Shown: positions 56,955 through 64,000 of the stretch, in pieces
Layout: every line of letters starts with the position of its first letter
How positions within the stretch are numbered: position 1 is the stretch's first letter
Source: Neobacillus terrae
GTDB lineage: Bacteria; Bacillota; Bacilli; Bacillales; Cytobacillaceae
Length of the DNA stretch: 64,000 nt
Reading direction: 5' to 3'
NCBI RefSeq assembly: GCF_011393025.1
Contig: NZ_JAAOEO010000002.1
Location: 372,001-436,000 of the forward strand
Program-made: the position numbers and the translations under genes
Notes under the pieces: generated by a model
Told to the model about the DNA's origin: nothing
Databases searched by the model: none
What the model saw: the letters and a program-made list of their open reading frames with translations, nothing else

Positions 56955-58226
56955 ATGTTTCAACAATTAAAATACGGGGAGAAGCTTCAGACAATTGTAA
57001 AGGATGTTGAGATCCAGATTGCTGAGGTTCATAAAGAGATAGACGGAAGAATTGATACGAATCAATTCAGGGTGTTACAAAGCTTTCAAAAGCACAGGGT
57101 AAGCGACTCGCATTTTATCCCTTCTACCGGTTATGGATACGATGATACCGGAAGAGATACGCTTGAAGCCATTTATGCAGATGTTTTTGGAGGAGAGGCG
57201 GGGCTGGTCCGCCCGCAGATCATTTCAGGGACGCATGCCATATCCATTGCCTTATTTGGCGTATTAAGACCTGGGGATGAACTTCTTTATATCACAGGAA
57301 AGCCTTATGATACCCTTGAGGAAATTGTGGGCATTCGCGGGAACGGAGTAGGTTCTTTAAAAGAATTCGGAATCTCCTACAACAGCGTTTCTCTAACAGA
57401 AGAAGGCAAAATTGATTGGGGTGCTGTGGCGAACGCAATTAAGCCAAACACGAAAATGATCGGCATACAGCGGTCAAAGGGTTATGCGGTCAGACCGTCC
57501 TTTACGGTAGCAGAAATAGGGGAAATGATTCGTTTTGTAAAAGAAATTAAAAACGATGTAGTGGTTTTTGTTGATAACTGCTATGGCGAATTTGTGGAGG
57601 ATATCGAACCATGCCATGCAGGGGCAGACCTGATGGCGGGTTCTTTAATAAAAAATCCCGGCGGAGGAATTGCTAAAACAGGCGGTTACATTGTTGGAAA
57701 AAAACAATGGGTGGAAGCTTGTTCCTACCGGATGACATCTCCGGGAATCGGTGCAGAAGCCGGAGCGTCACTGTACAGCCTCCAGGAAATGTACCAGGGT
57801 TATTTCTTGGCTCCCCATGTTGTGGGGCAGGCACTTAAGGGAGCCGTTTTTACTGCAGCCATGCTTGAACAACTAGGTATGAATTCTTCGCCAAAGTGGA
57901 ATGCCAAACGGACAGATTTAATCCAATCCGTTCAATTCGATGATAAAGACAAAATGGTGGCTTTTTGCCAGGCAATCCAATTTGCTTCACCTGTAAACTC
58001 TCATGTGACTCCTTACCCAAGCTATATGCCTGGATATGAAGATGATGTGATCATGGCAGCAGGTACATTTATTCAGGGGGCAAGTATTGAACTAACCGCT
58101 GACGGGCCAACAAGGCCGCCTTTTGTTGCTTATGTTCAGGGAGGTCTGACTTACTCCCATGTCAAAATGGCGGTTTGTCTCGCACTAAGCTCTTTGGCGG
58201 AAAAAGGTTTAATTGATTTAAATTAG
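56955..58226 (+). CDS. ynbB: PLP-dependent Met gamma-lyase/aluminium-resistance-like protein (YnbB)
   Basis: A 423-residue fold-type I PLP enzyme of the YnbB family, found next to hflX and glnR in Bacillus. Cofactor segments are ISGTHAISIALFG (phosphate grip), VFVDNCYGEF (Asp) and the Schiff-base region GSLIKNPGGGIAKTGGY. Family members are annotated as methionine gamma-lyase-like or aluminium resistance proteins; the reaction here is not established. AAGGGGTCG precedes the ATG. Probably co-transcribed with hflX, followed by a weak terminator. Confidence 0.9.
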   Translation: MFQQLKYGEKLQTIVKDVEIQIAEVHKEIDGRIDTNQFRVLQSFQKHRVSDSHFIPSTGYGYDDTGRDTLEAIYADVFGGEAGLVRPQIISGTHAISIALFGVLRPGDELLYITGKPYDTLEEIVGIRGNGVGSLKEFGISYNSVSLTEEGKIDWGAVANAIKPNTKMIGIQRSKGYAVRPSFTVAEIGEMIRFVKEIKNDVVVFVDNCYGEFVEDIEPCHAGADLMAGSLIKNPGGGIAKTGGYIVGKKQWVEACSYRMTSPGIGAEAGASLYSLQEMYQGYFLAPHVVGQALKGAVFTAAMLEQLGMNSSPKWNAKRTDLIQSVQFDDKDKMVAFCQAIQFASPVNSHVTPYPSYMPGYEDDVIMAAGTFIQGASIELTADGPTRPPFVAYVQGGLTYSHVKMAVCLALSSLAEKGLIDLN

Positions 58227-58232
58227 GTTAAC

Positions 58233-58268
58233 TTAAAGGAGGGCTGCTTAGGTTGTCCTCTTTTTTTA
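58233..58268 (+). terminator. Weak terminator after ynbB
   Basis: AAAGGA-GG / TCCT-CTTT imperfect stem with a T-run. Confidence 0.5.
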
Positions 58269-58280
58269 TTAATTTTTTCA

Positions 58281-58297
58281 TGTCAGAAAACCTAACA
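58281..58297 (+). promoter_or_regulatory. GlnR box 1
   Basis: TGTCAGAAAACCTAACA fits TGTNA-N7-TNACA exactly. It lies upstream of the glnR -35. Confidence 0.85.
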
Positions 58298-58302
58298 TAA
58301 GT

Positions 58303-58331
58303 TTGACATCTTACCTAACATGCCATATAAT
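58303..58331 (+). promoter_or_regulatory. glnRA promoter with GlnR box 2
   Basis: TTGACA-N17-TATAAT, a perfect consensus sigma-A promoter. GlnR box 2 (58304-58320, TGACA-N7-TAACA, one mismatch) overlaps the -35, so binding of GlnR with feedback-inhibited glutamine synthetase would block the polymerase. Confidence 0.9.
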
Positions 58332-58364
58332 ACCCCTATAAAGCAGTAAAAGGGAGGAGAAATC

Positions 58365-58772
58365 TTGGCCGGTAATGAAATTCGCCGTTCCATGCCGCTG
58401 TTTCCCATTGGAATCGTCATGCAGCTGACAGAACTGACAGCCAGGCAAATCCGATATTATGAAGAGCATAAACTGATTTCTCCCGCAAGAACAGAGGGAA
58501 ACAGGCGGATGTTTAGTTTAAATGACATTGATAGGCTGCTGGAAATTAAAGACCTGATTGACCGGGGCATAAATATGGCCGGAATTAAAGAGGTCTTTGC
58601 CGTTAAGGAAAACCAGACAGCTACTGCCGAAATGGAAAAGCAGGCAGAAAAAGCAAGGCGCGAATTATCCGATGATGAATTAAGAAAAATACTGCGCAGC
58701 GAGCTGCAGCATGCTGGAAGATTTAATCGATCATCATTGAGGCAAGGGGATATGTCCCGATTTTTCCAATAG
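58365..58772 (+). CDS. glnR: Nitrogen regulator GlnR
   Basis: MerR-family repressor of glnRA and other nitrogen genes when glutamine is plentiful. The 135-residue protein has the winged helix (about 10-80, with [22 protein letters not shown] split as [12 protein letters not shown] and [10 protein letters not shown]). The C-terminal tail ends [10 protein letters not shown], the part that senses feedback-inhibited glutamine synthetase. TTG start with GGGAGGAG upstream. It is in an operon with glnA behind an autoregulated promoter. Confidence 0.96.
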   Translation: MAGNEIRRSMPLFPIGIVMQLTELTARQIRYYEEHKLISPARTEGNRRMFSLNDIDRLLEIKDLIDRGINMAGIKEVFAVKENQTATAEMEKQAEKARRELSDDELRKILRSELQHAGRFNRSSLRQGDMSRFFQ

Positions 58773-58837
58773 GGAAAACATGACATAGAAGCAAAGCAAT
58801 TATTCTATTACTTTTTTTAACAGGAGGAATTTAGGAA

Positions 58838-60172
58838 ATGGCAAAGTTTTCAAGAGAAGATATTCAAAGAATAACTAAAGAAGAAAATGTAAAGTTTATC
58901 CGCCTTCAATTTACTGACATCCTTGGAACTATCAAGAACGTGGAGATTCCGGTAAGTCAGCTTGAAAAGGCGCTTGATAATAAAATGATGTTTGACGGCT
59001 CTTCCATCGAAGGTTTTGTTCGTATCGAAGAATCTGATATGCTGTTATATCCAGATCTTAATACATTCGTAATCTTCCCTTGGACAGCTGAAAAAGGTAA
59101 AGTAGCACGTTTAATTTGTGATATCTATACTCCGGAAGGCGAGCCTTTTGAAGGAGATCCACGTAATAACCTGCGCCGAATCCTTGATGAAATGAAAGAA
59201 CTTGGATTCACAAACTTTAACCTTGGACCTGAGCCAGAATTCTTCCTGTTTAAATTAGATCAAGCTGGGGAACCAACACTTGAATTAAACGATAAAGGCG
59301 GATACTTTGACCTTGCTCCAACAGATCTTGGTGAAAACTGCCGTCGTGACATCGTTCTTGAGCTTGAGGAAATGGGCTTTGAAATCGAAGCTTCCCACCA
59401 CGAGGTAGCTCCTGGACAGCACGAAATCGACTTTAAATACGCAGATGCTTTAACAGCATGTGACCAAATTCAAACTTTTAAGCTTGTTGTAAAAACAATC
59501 GCTCGTAAGCACGGATTACACGCAACCTTCATGCCAAAACCATTGTTTGGCGTAAATGGTTCTGGTATGCACTGTAACCTTTCATTATTTAAAAACGGCG
59601 AAAATGCATTCTATGACACTTCTTCCGAATTGGAATTAAGTGAAAATGCCCGTCAATTTATTGCTGGTATCCTTAAGCACGCTCCAAGCTTTACAGCTGT
59701 AACAAACCCAACTGTAAACTCTTATAAGCGTCTGGTTCCTGGCTACGAGGCTCCATGTTATGTTGCATGGTCTGCAAGAAACCGTTCACCACTTATCCGT
59801 ATTCCTGCATCACGCGGTCTAAGCACACGTGTAGAAGTGCGCAGCGTTGACCCAGCAGCGAATCCATATTTGGCGATGGCAGTTCTATTAAAAGCTGGAC
59901 TTGATGGCATCAAAAACAAACTTACTCCTCCAGCTCCAGTAGACCGCAACATCTATGTAATGAACAAAGAAGAGCGCATTGAAGAAGGTATCATCGATCT
60001 TCCTGCAACTCTTGCACAAGCTCTTGACCAGCTGAAGAAAGACGAAGTTATTGTTTCAGCACTTGGCGGACACATCTTCGAACACTTCGTGGAAGCGAAA
60101 GAGATCGAATGGGATATGTTTAGAACTCAAGTTCACCCATGGGAACGCGAGCAATACATGAGCATGTACTAA
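58838..60172 (+). CDS. glnA: Glutamine synthetase type I
   Basis: Makes glutamine from glutamate, ammonia and ATP, and in Bacillus also controls GlnR and TnrA. The 444-residue protein has the type I-alpha features [18 protein letters not shown], the [10 protein letters not shown] block, the ATP-site [10 protein letters not shown] and [15 protein letters not shown]. There is no adenylylation-type tyrosine region, as expected for Bacillus. CAGGAGGAATT precedes the ATG. Last gene of glnRA, with a strong terminator. Confidence 0.97.
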   Translation: MAKFSREDIQRITKEENVKFIRLQFTDILGTIKNVEIPVSQLEKALDNKMMFDGSSIEGFVRIEESDMLLYPDLNTFVIFPWTAEKGKVARLICDIYTPEGEPFEGDPRNNLRRILDEMKELGFTNFNLGPEPEFFLFKLDQAGEPTLELNDKGGYFDLAPTDLGENCRRDIVLELEEMGFEIEASHHEVAPGQHEIDFKYADALTACDQIQTFKLVVKTIARKHGLHATFMPKPLFGVNGSGMHCNLSLFKNGENAFYDTSSELELSENARQFIAGILKHAPSFTAVTNPTVNSYKRLVPGYEAPCYVAWSARNRSPLIRIPASRGLSTRVEVRSVDPAANPYLAMAVLLKAGLDGIKNKLTPPAPVDRNIYVMNKEERIEEGIIDLPATLAQALDQLKKDEVIVSALGGHIFEHFVEAKEIEWDMFRTQVHPWEREQYMSMY

Positions 60173-60183
60173 GATATTTTAAG

Positions 60184-60218
60184 AACCCTCGGCACTTTGG
60201 TGCTGGGGGTTTTTTTAT
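60184..60218 (+). terminator. Rho-independent terminator after glnA
   Basis: ACCCTCGGCAC/GTGCTGGGGGT stem with a T-run. Confidence 0.92.
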
Positions 60219-60322
60219 TTTTAAAAAAGAGGTTGAGAGCCGGTACAAGGGGGTAAATTTTAGACAAGCAGTTTACTTATTAAAAATTGACCGCTAATGC
60301 TGATAGATAGAAGGAGAAAGCG

Positions 60323-61780
60323 ATGAAGAACCAGACGATGATGCAGTTTTTTGAATGGCACGTAGACGCAGACGGAAACCATTGGAACAGGCTCAAAGAA
60401 GCAGCCGCAGAATTAAAGATGAGAGGAATTGACTCCATTTGGATTCCACCCGCAACAAAAGGCCAGTCAGCAGAGGATACTGGTTACGGTGTTTATGATC
60501 TTTATGATCTTGGCGAATTTGACCAAAAAGGAACAGTAAGAACAAAGTATGGAACAAAAGAAGAGCTTTTGGCGGCGATTGATGAATGCCATATGAACAA
60601 TATAAAGGTTTGCATGGATATTGTCATGAACCACAAAGCGGCAGCTGATGACACGGAGTTATTTAAGGTTATCGAAGTGGATCCTCATGACCGAACAAAG
60701 GAAATCTCAGCACCTTTTGACATCGAAGGATGGACCAAATTCGATTTCCCGGGCAGAGGTGATCAATACTCAACCTTTAAATGGAACTTTGAACATTTTA
60801 ATGGAACAGATTATGATAATAAAACAGAAAGAGTCGGTGTTTACCGGATTTGCGGTGACGATAAGAATTGGAATGAAAATGTAGACAGTGAATTTGGCAA
60901 CTACGATTATTTGATGTTTGCCAATATAGACTACAATCGCGAAGATGTCAGGGAAGAAATGACAAGATGGGGCAAATGGCTCTATGATGCAACTCATTGT
61001 GACGGCTTTCGTCTCGATGCTATTAAACATATAAACCATGATTTTATTAGACAATTTGTTATAGAAATGATGCTTCATTGCGGAAAGGATTTCTACGTTG
61101 TAGGAGAGTTCTGGAATCCTGAGTTGGAGGCATGCCGAAACTTCCTTGATAACATTGAATTTAAAATCGATTTATTCGATGTTTCCCTGCATTACAAGCT
61201 TCATGAAGCTTCTATAAAGGGCCGTGAGTTTGATTTATCAACGATTTTTGATGACACTCTTGTAAAATCACATCCACTTAATGCAGTGACATTTGTGGAT
61301 AATCATGATTCACAGCCGCACGAAGCCCTTCAGTCCTGGGTTGAACCCTGGTTTAAACCGAGTGCCTATGCGCTCATTCTTCTGCGCCAGGAAGGCTTAC
61401 CATGCATCTTTTACGGAGATTATTACGGTATCAAAGGGCCTGAACCTCGCGATGGAATGAAGGATATCATCGATAGGCTTCTCTATGCAAGACAGTTTAA
61501 AGCCTACGGAGAACAGGTAGATTACTTTGATCATTCAAATACCATTGGATGGGTGCGGAAAGGAATCCCTGCCGTGCAGAACTCAGGTTGTGCTGTTGTA
61601 GTATCCAATGGTGACAATGGTGAAAAAACAATGAATGTAGGCGAGGAACGAGCTGGCGAAGTGTGGGTTGATATCACCCATTCAAGGGAGGAGAAAATTA
61701 CAATCGGGGAGGATGGCAGTGCCACATTCCCGGTAAATGGCGGCTGCTTGTCCGTATGGGCTGTGTGTGAGCAGGAATAA
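60323..61780 (+). CDS. Intracellular alpha-amylase (GH13)
   Basis: Hydrolyses alpha-1,4-glucans. The 485-residue protein belongs to the GH13 subfamily of liquefying-type amylases, beginning MMQFFEWHVDADG. Catalytic residues are Asp232 (GFRLDAIKHI), Glu262 (VGEFWNPE) and Asp329 (FVDNHDS), with region I at VMNHKAAAD. There is no signal peptide, so it acts inside the cell, probably on maltodextrins or storage glucan. AGAAGGAG precedes the ATG. Monocistronic. The link to the neighbouring glnA is positional only. Confidence 0.93.
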   Translation: MKNQTMMQFFEWHVDADGNHWNRLKEAAAELKMRGIDSIWIPPATKGQSAEDTGYGVYDLYDLGEFDQKGTVRTKYGTKEELLAAIDECHMNNIKVCMDIVMNHKAAADDTELFKVIEVDPHDRTKEISAPFDIEGWTKFDFPGRGDQYSTFKWNFEHFNGTDYDNKTERVGVYRICGDDKNWNENVDSEFGNYDYLMFANIDYNREDVREEMTRWGKWLYDATHCDGFRLDAIKHINHDFIRQFVIEMMLHCGKDFYVVGEFWNPELEACRNFLDNIEFKIDLFDVSLHYKLHEASIKGREFDLSTIFDDTLVKSHPLNAVTFVDNHDSQPHEALQSWVEPWFKPSAYALILLRQEGLPCIFYGDYYGIKGPEPRDGMKDIIDRLLYARQFKAYGEQVDYFDHSNTIGWVRKGIPAVQNSGCAVVVSNGDNGEKTMNVGEERAGEVWVDITHSREEKITIGEDGSATFPVNGGCLSVWAVCEQE

Positions 61781-61795
61781 ATGTTTGGTTCGGTG

Positions 61796-61822
61796 AGGCG
61801 TTCCTTTGGGACGCCTTTTTGA
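61796..61822 (+). terminator. Rho-independent terminator after the amylase gene
   Basis: AGGCGTTCC/GGGACGCCT stem with TTTTT. Confidence 0.85.
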
Positions 61823-62286
61823 CATACGTTACGGGGTATTTTGAGGTGGTAATACTAATTTATAATGGGTTTTTATAAAAAAATGTATTCAACATGAGAC
61901 ATTTTTGATAGAAAAAGAGTTTTTTAGTTTAATATTCAATACTTTTAATAAAGAAAAAGAGTTTTTCGTTGGTTATACCCTCTGGGTAGAGAAGAAATGC
62001 CCGAATTTATCGAAGAAATGCCCGATTTTTCTGAGGAAATGCCCGAGTTGATCGAGTAAATGCATGGCTTAGTCTAAGAATGCCTGTCTTCATTCGGTTA
62101 TACCCGAATAAAGACAATTATAAGAACATCTGGTTATTTCTTTGGCAATCCGACTAATATGTACTTCCTGATTGTCTTCAGAATCAGGTAGTGATAGGGA
62201 TTTATGATAAGGGGAGGAATCTAGAGGAACAAGTTATTAGGCTGGGGAGGGAAATGGAAGGTGGTATATGTATTTCCCTATTATTT
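61823..62286. other. Gene-free stretch with array 2 and hairpins
   Basis: It holds a direct repeat of AGAAAAAGAGTTTTT (61912 and 61953), the 21-bp array, and two stem-loops: TGTCTT-ATTCGG/CCGAAT-AAGACA (62085-62116) and CCTGATT/AATCAGG (62167-62188). No gene is seen. Confidence 0.6.
61996..62099 (+). repeat. Array 2: five units with 21-bp period
   Basis: AATGC(C/A) begins at 61996, 62017, 62038, 62059 and 62079 (distances 21, 21, 21, 20). The first three units share AATGCCCGA. It is related to array 1 at 44.3 kb (AATGCACGA). Confidence 0.85.
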
Positions 62287-62493
62287 TTAAAAAGAAGCAG
62301 CTGACACTTCCGGAAAGTTTTTTGATCCAGTCAGCAATTGATACTGATAAATAAAATAATCCAGCTCCTGGCTGGCTTCAACGGTTACTTCGTTAATTAA
62401 ACCGAGCTGCTGTCCTTTGTCGATTAAATCAATTCTCAAGTATTCGATATAAATCTTTAGTTCAAAAGGAGAAAAAATCAGTGAGTTTTCCAT
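62287..62493 (-). CDS. Spo0E-family aspartyl-phosphate phosphatase
   Basis: A 68-residue helical-hairpin protein with the family signature SQELDYFIYQYQ near residue 48. Spo0E-like phosphatases remove phosphate from Spo0A~P and so delay sporulation. ATG at 62493 has AAGAGG 7 bases upstream; the adjacent ATG at 62496 is equally possible. The frame stays open to 62631, but that part lacks a start with a ribosome binding site. Exact target (Spo0A or another response regulator) is inferred from the family. Confidence 0.85.
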   Translation of the reverse strand: MENSLIFSPFELKIYIEYLRIDLIDKGQQLGLINEVTVEASQELDYFIYQYQLLTGSKNFPEVSAASF

Positions 62494-62772
62494 CATCCAA
62501 CCTCTTTTTACAAAAATAGACATCCGCACAACTGATTTTACCAAGTTCCGCTCCATTTTGAAACCCTTTATTGTAAACAAAAATCGACATAATCCATCAT
62601 TCTTGCTCCGTGCACCGCGCCTTGAGCGCATCCCGCACTCCCTGGGATCAGTAATAAAGATCTCCTGCGCGATTTCTTAATCCAATAAGCTTATCTTCAG
62701 ATTGTCGAAAAGCTGCATGTTTTCTAATCAAAAAAGGATCGGGTCACCATTGAATCTTTTATTCTCAAACAG
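62494..62772. other. Gene-free stretch upstream of the Spo0E-like gene
   Basis: About 280 bases with no gene supported; it ends at the bidirectional terminator. The promoter of the Spo0E-like gene should lie at its left end but was not resolved. Confidence 0.4.
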
Positions 62773-62805
62773 AAAAGGATGTCCTTAATTGAGGGCATCC
62801 TTTTC
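62773..62805. terminator. Bidirectional terminator
   Basis: AAAAGGATG/CATCCTTTT stem with A- and T-rich flanks; it can end the minus-strand His/Tyr-rich gene. Confidence 0.75.
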
Positions 62806-62828
62806 AATTTTTCTTTTAAACCATTTCA

Positions 62829-63011
62829 TTAATAAGGATGGTGATAACCGCCGCCATAATGGAACGGGCCATGGTGGTATCCTACAGGATAGTGTTGTGG
62901 GTATGGGTAATAAGGATGGTGATGATGGTATCCATATCCGTGACCATATGGGGGATAACCGTGATGCCAGCTTCCATGTGGCTGATATCCGGAAAACATA
63001 TACGGGGGCAT
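62829..63011 (-). CDS. His/Tyr/Gly/Pro-rich small protein, probable spore coat component
   Basis: A 60-residue protein made almost only of His, Tyr, Gly and Pro, in GYHH/GYPPYGHGYG-like repeats, without Lys, Asp, Glu or Cys. AAGAGGTGAGG is a strong ribosome binding site just before the ATG. A CATACTGT hexamer-like -10 lies 33 bases upstream (63044-63051), close to the mother-cell sigma-E/sigma-K consensus. Composition and promoter together suggest a coat or crust protein; metal binding is also plausible. No family is recognised. Confidence 0.75.
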   Translation of the reverse strand: MPPYMFSGYQPHGSWHHGYPPYGHGYGYHHHHPYYPYPQHYPVGYHHGPFHYGGGYHHPY

Positions 63012-63043
63012 TTCCTCACCTCTTTTATTTATGGGTTAATTAC

Positions 63044-63051
63044 ACAGTATG
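63044..63051 (-). promoter_or_regulatory. Possible sigma-E/sigma-K -10 for the His/Tyr-rich gene
   Basis: CATACTGT on the minus strand, near the CATACAnT (sigma-E) and CATAnnnTA (sigma-K) patterns. The -35 is not clear. Confidence 0.35.
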
Positions 63052-63118
63052 AATAAAAGGTGAGCCGTGAGTTTGACCATTGCTAAAATCGGCGGTTAAG
63101 GGAAGTTGGGTTTTATCT

Positions 63119-63406
63119 CTATTTTCCGTGATGATTAGAGCCAAGAACATCAAATCTTCTTATGACAGCATCACCTCCATAACCCGCCAGGATCGAAAGG
63201 AAGGCCACCTGTACGGGTGAGGTTGGCTCCGCGTAGAGTATAACGAGGACAGAAGCGAGGGATCCCAAAGTCATTTCCAGTATAAAACCGGGGTACAAAA
63301 ATTTCTTGGTGCGATAAGGCACTACAAGCTTTCCGTTCTTTCTCACATGACTGCAGATACCGACCATGCCACCTAATATGATTGAGAAAGCAATGTTGAA
63401 AAACAT
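63119..63406 (-). CDS. Small membrane protein, DUF4257-like
   Basis: A 95-residue protein with two to three hydrophobic segments (about 2-20, 40-62, 66-80). It has HVRKNGKLVVPYRTKKF in a basic loop and ILAGYGGDAVIRR at the end. This pattern resembles the DUF4257 family of small Bacillus membrane proteins; I am not certain of the assignment. GAGTGTGAGGAG precedes the ATG. Function unknown. Confidence 0.7.
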   Translation of the reverse strand: MFFNIAFSIILGGMVGICSHVRKNGKLVVPYRTKKFLYPGFILEMTLGSLASVLVILYAEPTSPVQVAFLSILAGYGGDAVIRRFDVLGSNHHGK

Positions 63407-63589
63407 GAACTCCTCACACTCCCTTAAGCCTAAATATTTTTGTGACCTAAGGCTATTCGTGTTGTGTGTTCATTATATCGAAAAAGAAAAGTCTATACAT
63501 GAGTTAAAATACTGAATTTTCCAAAAAGTAAAATAGTTCTAAATAACTGTATAAAAATACCAATCAGTTAAATTAGAATAATTTTAAAC

Positions 63590-63622
63590 AAAAAAGGCGG
63601 GCATTTTGCACTGCCTCGCCTT
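63590..63622 (-). terminator. Terminator of lexA
   Basis: On the minus strand AAGGCG-GGCA/TGCC-CGCCTT stem with a T-run. Confidence 0.85.
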
Positions 63623-63664
63623 AAATCGTTTAAAATCCTGGTTTTTATTATAAAGTCTATCTCC

Positions 63665-64000
63665 CTAGTGAATATCTCTATAAACACCAATAACCTTGCC
63701 CAAAATAGAGGCATTTCTTACAATAATCGGATCCATGGTTGAGTTCTCTGGCTGTAACCTGATATAGTCCTTTTCTTTGAAAAATCTCTTACAGGTTGCT
63801 TCATCTTCCTCGGTCATAGCGATTACGATATCACCGTTGTTAGCGGTGCTTTGCTGTTTAACAATAACATAGTCGCCATCCAGAATACCGGCTTCTATCA
63901 TACTATTACCCATAATCTCAAGCATGAAGACATGCTCACTTGCTGCAGCGATTCGCTCTGGAAGGGGAAAGTATTCTTCTATATTTTCAATAGCAGTGAT
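63665..64000 (-). CDS. lexA: LexA repressor, C-terminal part (cut by the window end)
   Basis: SOS repressor with a self-cleaving S24 peptidase domain. Only the last 111 residues are present; the N-terminal DNA-binding domain and the cleavage site lie beyond the window. Visible are [10 protein letters not shown], the nucleophile serine in [14 protein letters not shown], and the general-base lysine in [10 protein letters not shown], followed by the usual [14 protein letters not shown] end. The recA SOS box at 29121 is a predicted target. Open frame to the very edge (64000). Confidence 0.95.
   Translation of the reverse strand: MTAIENIEEYFPLPERIAAASEHVFMLEIMGNSMIEAGILDGDYVIVKQQSTANNGDIVIAMTEEDEATCKRFFKEKDYIRLQPENSTMDPIIVRNASILGKVIGVYRDIH

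Noticed and set aside
61997-62062. A 21-codon frame through array 2 coding for EMPEFIE-type heptads
   Set aside because: No proper ribosome binding site and no support beyond the repeat period being a multiple of three.
62789-63052. Plus-strand frame over the His/Tyr-rich gene
   Set aside because: It is the antisense of a low-complexity gene that has a much better ribosome binding site on the minus strand.

Overview
The window is one continuous chromosomal segment of an endospore-forming Bacillaceae species (a Bacillus/Mesobacillus/Neobacillus/Cytobacillus-type genome; I cannot name the species). The evidence is the gene order dpaA-dpaB-asd-dapG-dapA-rnjB-tepA-spoIIIE-ymfC...ymfF-ymfH-ymfI-ymfJ-ymfK-rodZ-pgsA-cinA-recA-rny-ymdB-spoVS...miaB-ricA-cotE...mutS-mutL...miaA-hfq-spoVK-hflX-ynbB-glnR-glnA...lexA, strong AGGAGG ribosome binding sites, frequent TTG/GTG starts, and many rho-independent terminators. 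No prophage, transposase, CRISPR array, rRNA or tRNA gene was seen.

Layout. 1-5.3 kb: the end of a YlmC/YmxH-type gene, the dipicolinate synthase pair, and the aspartate-pathway genes asd, dapG and dapA, which make the dihydrodipicolinate that dipicolinate synthase uses. 5.4-6.7 kb: a decayed MFS transporter gene. 7-12.5 kb: RNase J2-type gene, TepA, YlzJ and SpoIIIE. 13.2-18.9 kb: a GntR regulator and a BMP-type nucleoside ABC uptake system. 19-20.2 kb: a membrane diguanylate cyclase. 20.6-30.4 kb: the ymf cluster with rodZ, pgsA, cinA and recA (SOS box present). 30.9-34.1 kb: RNase Y, YmdB, SpoVS. 34.6-37.2 kb: a 2-oxoacid:ferredoxin oxidoreductase pair. 37.6-44.1 kb: miaB, ricA, cotE, a VOC protein, an acetyltransferase and a secreted subtilase. 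44.9-49.5 kb: mutSL. 50-58.2 kb: mreBH, miaA, hfq, spoVK, a glutaredoxin-like gene with an in-frame UGA, a TRIC-like channel, hflX and ynbB. 58.3-61.8 kb: glnRA with two GlnR boxes, and an intracellular alpha-amylase. 62.3-64 kb: Spo0E-like phosphatase, a His/Tyr-rich small protein, a small membrane protein, and the 3' part of lexA.

The most interesting item is the minus-strand glutaredoxin-like gene at 54472-54705. It has a perfect ribosome binding site and an intact reading frame, except that the first Cys codon of its CPYC redox motif is TGA. A 7-bp stem with a GGC loop lies 32 nt downstream. That is the layout of a bacterial selenoprotein with a bSECIS element. The alternative is a nonsense mutation or a sequence error; the Sec machinery is not in this window.

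The second theme is the intergenic DNA. A mosaic family of repeats sits downstream of operon ends and shares a roughly 38-bp hairpin module whose stem is kept by compensating changes. Two separate arrays of AATGC(A/C)CGA have an almost exact 21-bp period. A three-copy stem-loop repeat lies directly upstream of the mutS promoter.
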